DNA of 64,000 nt, taken from positions 1,922,001-1,986,000 of the forward strand of contig BJKQ01000005.1 of NCBI GenBank assembly GCA_006538405.1. Reading direction: 5' to 3'. The position numbers and the translations under genes are program-made. The notes beneath the pieces were generated by a model. That model did not search any database. It was not told the origin of the DNA and saw only the letters and a list, made by a program, of their open reading frames with translations. The DNA comes from Hansfordia pulvinata (lineage: Eukaryota > Ascomycota > Sordariomycetes > Xylariales). Numbering within the stretch: the stretch's first letter is position 1; every line of letters begins with the position of its first letter. Shown in pieces: positions 59,923-64,000 of this stretch.

Positions 59923-62227
59923 ACCCCCGGTACTCCTCCCAACGCAGTGTTTTGTTACCGGGAGGCCACCGTTCATGAGGCAAACCAATAGGGGTGAGGG
60001 GTAACATTATAGAACGCGGATGCAAAGACTGGCCCGAAACAGTTTGTCGTTCGATGATTTCGATTCTGGCATATATTAGCGAACATTGTTGCCTGGTGAG
60101 CATGCCAATAGAGGTACGAGGATACCCATTCGGCCCCCGAAGTCTTTTGACATTCGCCCCCGGCTACACAGAACATGACTGCCGGTAAGCGGACATGAGG
60201 CGAAGACAAGGACGCGATAAGGAGCAAAGCACACCCGGATAATGTTTGGACCGGAGAATATGTGGAGGATGACCAGGCCTTCGTTTTCAAATTGTTCATT
60301 GGCCAAAGACAAGGCCACTAAGGCCGCCACAACTCCCGCCGGTACGCTTGCGACCGTCCACGAGACCTGCTCAGGTAAAAGGGCTGGAGGGTCGATGCCT
60401 CAGGCAGGCCAAGCCGGTGAGATAACCCCTGCCCTCTCCCAGACGTCACACGGGACAATGGTGACGCTTCGGGACCTTCATGGGCTCGGGCCCGGCGGCC
60501 ATAGCCGCACTGGCTCGAAAGCCGGTCTTCTGGACCCGGGCCCGGCGACGATGATGACCCGGCCGGACCAGCAAGCCTGCTGGAGCGGCATGGCCGGCGT
60601 CTCACCGGACAAGCTGGGCCTCGCGCACCGATTAGAAGCCGGACGAGTCGAGCTCCGAAACATATCGATCTGCGCATTTCAAGGCAATGCCCCACAGACG
60701 CATAAGAGAGCGCCGAAGAGGGGTCATTGGGTGTGTTAAGGGGTATTTGCGCCGGATATTCGCGATATCCACGCCAGCATCACCATTGCAGTATTGTCTT
60801 GTCGACGCCCGAGCATTTCGCACAACAAGGACTCGATGAAGTTGATGATGGCGCAATAGTAGTGAGCGACAAGGGCACGCTAGGGAGCGCAAGAATATGT
60901 ACCAAACAGAGTGAGCAGCAGGAAGAATTGGTATTCGATGCGATGCGGAGCGAGAGAGTGCCGCCATCAGCCAGTCTTTGAGGGCCTGGAACCCCCTCCT
61001 CGCGTCCTGCTCCTCCGCCAGCGTTCCCGGCGGACTGTGCCTGGTCTGGTGAAGGCTCGGTGAGCCTCTTGCGGCAAGAAGCTCCTCGACCGTGGAGGGC
61101 TCTGCGGATTGGCAAAAAGAACCATCTTTTGGCAGGTAACGCATCTGCAGGACCCGGACGAGGTCGATCCCCGCTGATCGCCCAGCCACGCGAGAGCAGC
61201 GCACGCAGCTGACTAGTGGCGCGCATGAGCCGGCGGACATTCGAGGATTGGCCGGCCCCCTTCAACGAGCAGGACCCGTGCCTACCTGGCGTGCTTTCAC
61301 GATGCCAGGAGGCATGTCGGTCAACGATGCTGGCCTAGATCTCCGAGGCTGTTCCTGTCCGTACCTGGCTATCAGTGTTGCTGATGCTCGTGGATCGGCG
61401 CGACTCGCCGCCGAGCTGAAAACACGCCAATGTGCACAAATTGCCCGTCTCGGAGAGGGACAGGCCAGCTTACACATAGGACCGACCTCATGTAAATGGA
61501 AGCACACAGGAAGGTACATACCGGGCGATTACTCATGTGCTGGTCGGCATGGCTCCTGAGGCATGCGTTTACTGGTACCTAACGAATACGCGGGACCGCG
61601 GACGGAGACGCGTGGATGTCCATCCATTCGCAGGTGGTTGGGGTCGCGCGTACGAGCACAGCACCGTTTCTCCCAATACGCGGGTCGGTCTATGGGCAAC
61701 TTTCTTGCGTCAATCGTCGCCGTCCGGCTGATGAGGCCTGCTGACGGAACCGGACAACCGGGCTTGATGAGCTGCGTCTCGTCTATCCAGCTACGAGAAT
61801 AGCGACAATGCCGGCCAAGGGCTCCCACGCCAGGGCCGAGCCGAGGAAAAGCGCGGACAGCGATTATGAATAGGGCGCACCAGGACGATTTGGGCGGCAT
61901 TGCGCGCAGCCCAGCGGGCCCCCGGGCACAAACGAAAGAGAGAGAAGACCGAACAGCTTCCTCATCTTCGCTAATCTCGGGTGATCCTCCGAGGGCAGCA
62001 GGCAGAGCGACTTGGCTGGGCGACCGGGCGACTATGATAATAATCGTCGTACACGCAGCCGCTTCAAGCCTTGCCGCTACTGCAAGCCCACGTTACCGTA
62101 AGCGAAAGGCTCTGGGTTCGCCGACGTCCATCGTGCGGTGCAGAGGCGGGACCCTCGATCCAGAATGCTAACTAGCTGACGGCTTCCTCGTCAGGGTCTC
62201 GCTTGCTCGCGCTGGCCGGAGGCTGCC

Positions 62228-62228
<1 letters not shown>

Positions 62229-62299
<71 letters not shown>
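62229..62299. repeat. (AC)35 microsatellite
   Basis: Uninterrupted AC tract of 71 bases, the longest simple repeat in the window. Confidence 0.95.
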
Positions 62300-62301
<2 letters not shown>

Positions 62302-63451
62302 GGGCTTGGCTGGCCCTCATTAACTCGGAAGGGCAGAGCGCGGTGGTATGACTTAAGCGCCGTTCGATGTCTTGAGCATGAGGAGTGTGGTTTGGGCGCC
62401 TTACTTTGACAGGCAGGGGAGGGGGAAGAGAAAGAACAAGGCAAGTGATAGTATAAACGGGACAGACGGCGTTCGCTGGTGTGGGCCGCCGAGCTGAAAC
62501 GTCGCGATCCCACCGACCTTCTTGAACCAGGCAGACTAACAAGTCACCAAGCGAATCCTGAGGCACCACCACACAGCACAGGCGCGCGCCAGCTATCCAT
62601 TCTATCCCAACCAACCAACTAATAAGTTAGCCAGGTACAGGTGGCGATGGCCCTCTGCGAAGCTCGCGATCGGCGCCGAGGGGGCGGCTTTGGGCCTAGC
62701 TCTCTGGGGGCGGTTTGGCAACGGTCCGAGAGGCTACCTCGTTAGGGGGATCCTGCTACGAGTAGGTGCCTGTCCAGGCGGCTTTGGCACCGGCGAGAAG
62801 CGTGGGCTTGGACTTGGGAGCGTACGAGTATACTCCGTGCTCGGTGGTTGTACGCTGATTACTACTACCCGTGCTCACCCCTCCCACGAAGTGTCAGACA
62901 AACTGGGACGCCGGGTGGTGGAAAAGAGGTCGAAGAGGAGGAGGAGGAGCAAGAAGAGAAAGGAACAGTCGTAAGGGTGTTTTCTCTCGTCATCGTCTCG
63001 AGTCTGGGCCCGGGCTTCTATTTGCGGCGACCGTCAGCAGCGCCTCCGGGGCCCGGTCCGGGGAGGGCTCAGGCAGCCACGGCCAAGCCGTCGGCCCTCC
63101 TCCGTGCCGTATATGCAGAGCAAAGCAACCGGGACGGGATGATGACAAGAAGACGTGAACAACAACCATGGACAAGACCTACCTAATGCAGGCAGTACTC
63201 GTACTCCAGAAACCGACAGGTGCCAGTCATAAGCATAAGTGCAAGGGCAATAATGAGTGCAAGGGTCTGGCGAGGCGACGACCCCACAGGAGGAGGATGG
63301 CACGGATGACGGGAGTGCTAATTAGCCCAAGCAAAGCAGCGAGAGCTAATGATCCCCCAAAGCACACGAGCCGATCCTTTGGTGGGGTTGATCACGATAT
63401 ACCACCGCCGGGGCCCAAGACGGCAGCCTGGAAGCCAGGGACCGAGCCAAG

Positions 63452-63481
63452 AACCCAGGAACCCAGGAACCCAGGAACCCC
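63452..63481. repeat. Tandem repeat, 8-bp unit AACCCAGG
   Basis: Almost four units, located about 340 bp upstream of the GH12 start codon. Confidence 0.85.
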
Positions 63482-63657
63482 ATGCTTCCACCACCTCGTG
63501 GGCGCATACGAGTACAACTTACGGTAATACATGTCCGTTAGAGGTACCTGTGCCTGTGCTTGTGCTTGCTTTGCAATGCCTGGTCCAGAACGCTGACGCG
63601 TGGTGGGGGCAAGCTGTCGAGTGTCGAGATCCCATATTGCATCTGTGTCTCTGCCGA

Positions 63658-63665
63658 TATATAAA
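63658..63665 (+). promoter_or_regulatory. Probable TATA box of the GH12 gene
   Basis: TATATAAA lies 155 bp upstream of the ATG at 63820, followed by a C/A-rich leader (CACCATC and ACCACC words) and an AAG-rich stretch just before the ATG. Confidence 0.6.
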
Positions 63666-63819
63666 TGCTTTGCGGCCACCCGACGCATCACCATCCATCA
63701 CCACCACTACAAACGACCACCATCGAACAAGAAACCCTCTCCCCTCTTCTCCTACCACCCTACAGGACACCTTCCCTCCCCTCCAAAGAGAAAAGAAGAA
63801 GAAGAAGAAGAAAAAAACA

Positions 63820-64000
63820 ATGAAGTTCCACTCGAGCAGCACCCTGGCGGCGGTCCTGGCGACCACGGTCAGCCTGGCGCGCGCAGACGGCGAGAAGCTC
63901 TGCGGCGACGACGAGGGCAAGACGGCCGGCTCGTACACGCTCAACAACAACGCCTGGGGCGCCAAGGGCCAGGGGGTCCAGTGCCTGACCATCGACCACG
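63820..64000 (+). CDS. Secreted GH12-type endoglucanase/xyloglucanase, N-terminal fragment
   Basis: The first 60 codons are present before the right edge. The N-terminus MKFHSSSTLAAVLATTVSLARA is a clear signal peptide. The mature start DGEKLCG...AGSYTLNNNAWGAKGQGVQCLTID follows the beginning of fungal glycoside hydrolase family 12, where a Cys pair and an NN-x-WG...QC-x-x-(V/I)D pattern precede the beta-jelly-roll. The catalytic glutamates lie outside the window, so activity cannot be confirmed. A TATA box at 63658 supports this start. Such enzymes cleave beta-1,4-glucan or xyloglucan in plant cell walls. Confidence 0.7.
   Translation, partial: MKFHSSSTLAAVLATTVSLARADGEKLCGDDEGKTAGSYTLNNNAWGAKGQGVQCLTIDH

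Larger units (their letters stand above)
59923..63819. other. 3.9-kb stretch without a recognisable gene
   Basis: Contains (AC)35 (62229-62299), an 8-bp tandem repeat (63452-63481) and four TACTCGTA-family half sites (62756, 62822, 63197, 63507). Open frames of ~165-200 codons at 60.2-61.2 kb overlap on both strands and have no domain-like features. The last ~160 bp are the promoter/leader of the GH12 gene. Confidence 0.6.

Noticed and set aside
60632..61240. 202-codon minus-strand open frame
   Set aside because: No family resemblance, no splice sites needed or seen, and an equally long unrelated frame on the other strand.

Overview
The window looks like nuclear DNA of a filamentous ascomycete, probably a Sordariomycete. 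It is GC-rich. Its genes carry short introns (about 50-160 bp) with GTRNGT-type donors and CTAAC/CTGAC-type branch sites. The recognisable proteins are typical of Pezizomycotina: an Lte1-type RasGEF-N protein, a YLR108C-like BTB protein, a WSC-domain hydrolase, a Prm10/ThrE transporter, a CAP20/MPL1 perilipin, HET-C and a GH12 glycoside hydrolase. I saw no rRNA, no tRNA, no CRISPR array and no intact transposon.

Layout: <1-1437 (-) N-terminal part of an Lte1-like protein, cut by the left edge; 9991-11461 (+) Gln/Ala-rich protein of unknown function; 16716-18329 (+) BTB/POZ protein; 27312-28885 (+) secreted alpha/beta hydrolase with a C-terminal WSC domain; 32831-34912 (-) coiled-coil protein; 42939-45548 (+) Prm10-like transporter; 51697-52341 (+) lipid-droplet perilipin; 54256-56651 (+) HET-C; 57958-59922 (+) seven-TM membrane protein; 63820->64000 (+) start of a GH12 enzyme, cut by the right edge. 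About ten genes are separated by long stretches (up to 9 kb) in which I find no credible coding sequence. I see no biosynthetic cluster and no operon-like arrangement; the genes appear to be individually regulated. Four neighbours at the right (51.7-59.9 kb and 63.8 kb) share the plus strand, but nothing in the sequence shows a common pathway.

Two points stand out. First, a palindromic DNA word, TACTCGTACGAGTA, and its 8-base half site occur about 52 times by hand count, against roughly two expected, almost all in non-coding DNA. They are concentrated at 20.8-25.2 kb and include perfect hairpins; a second family, AGGTAGGTA/TACCTACCT, behaves similarly. This is the best candidate for something undescribed. 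Second, three otherwise well conserved genes are broken at four places by exactly one missing base in a short G or C run. This most likely reflects systematic homopolymer under-calling in the assembly, so the genes should not be read as pseudogenes.

All identifications come from reading translations and recalled family patterns; no database search was run. Exon boundaries are hand-derived from phase consistency.
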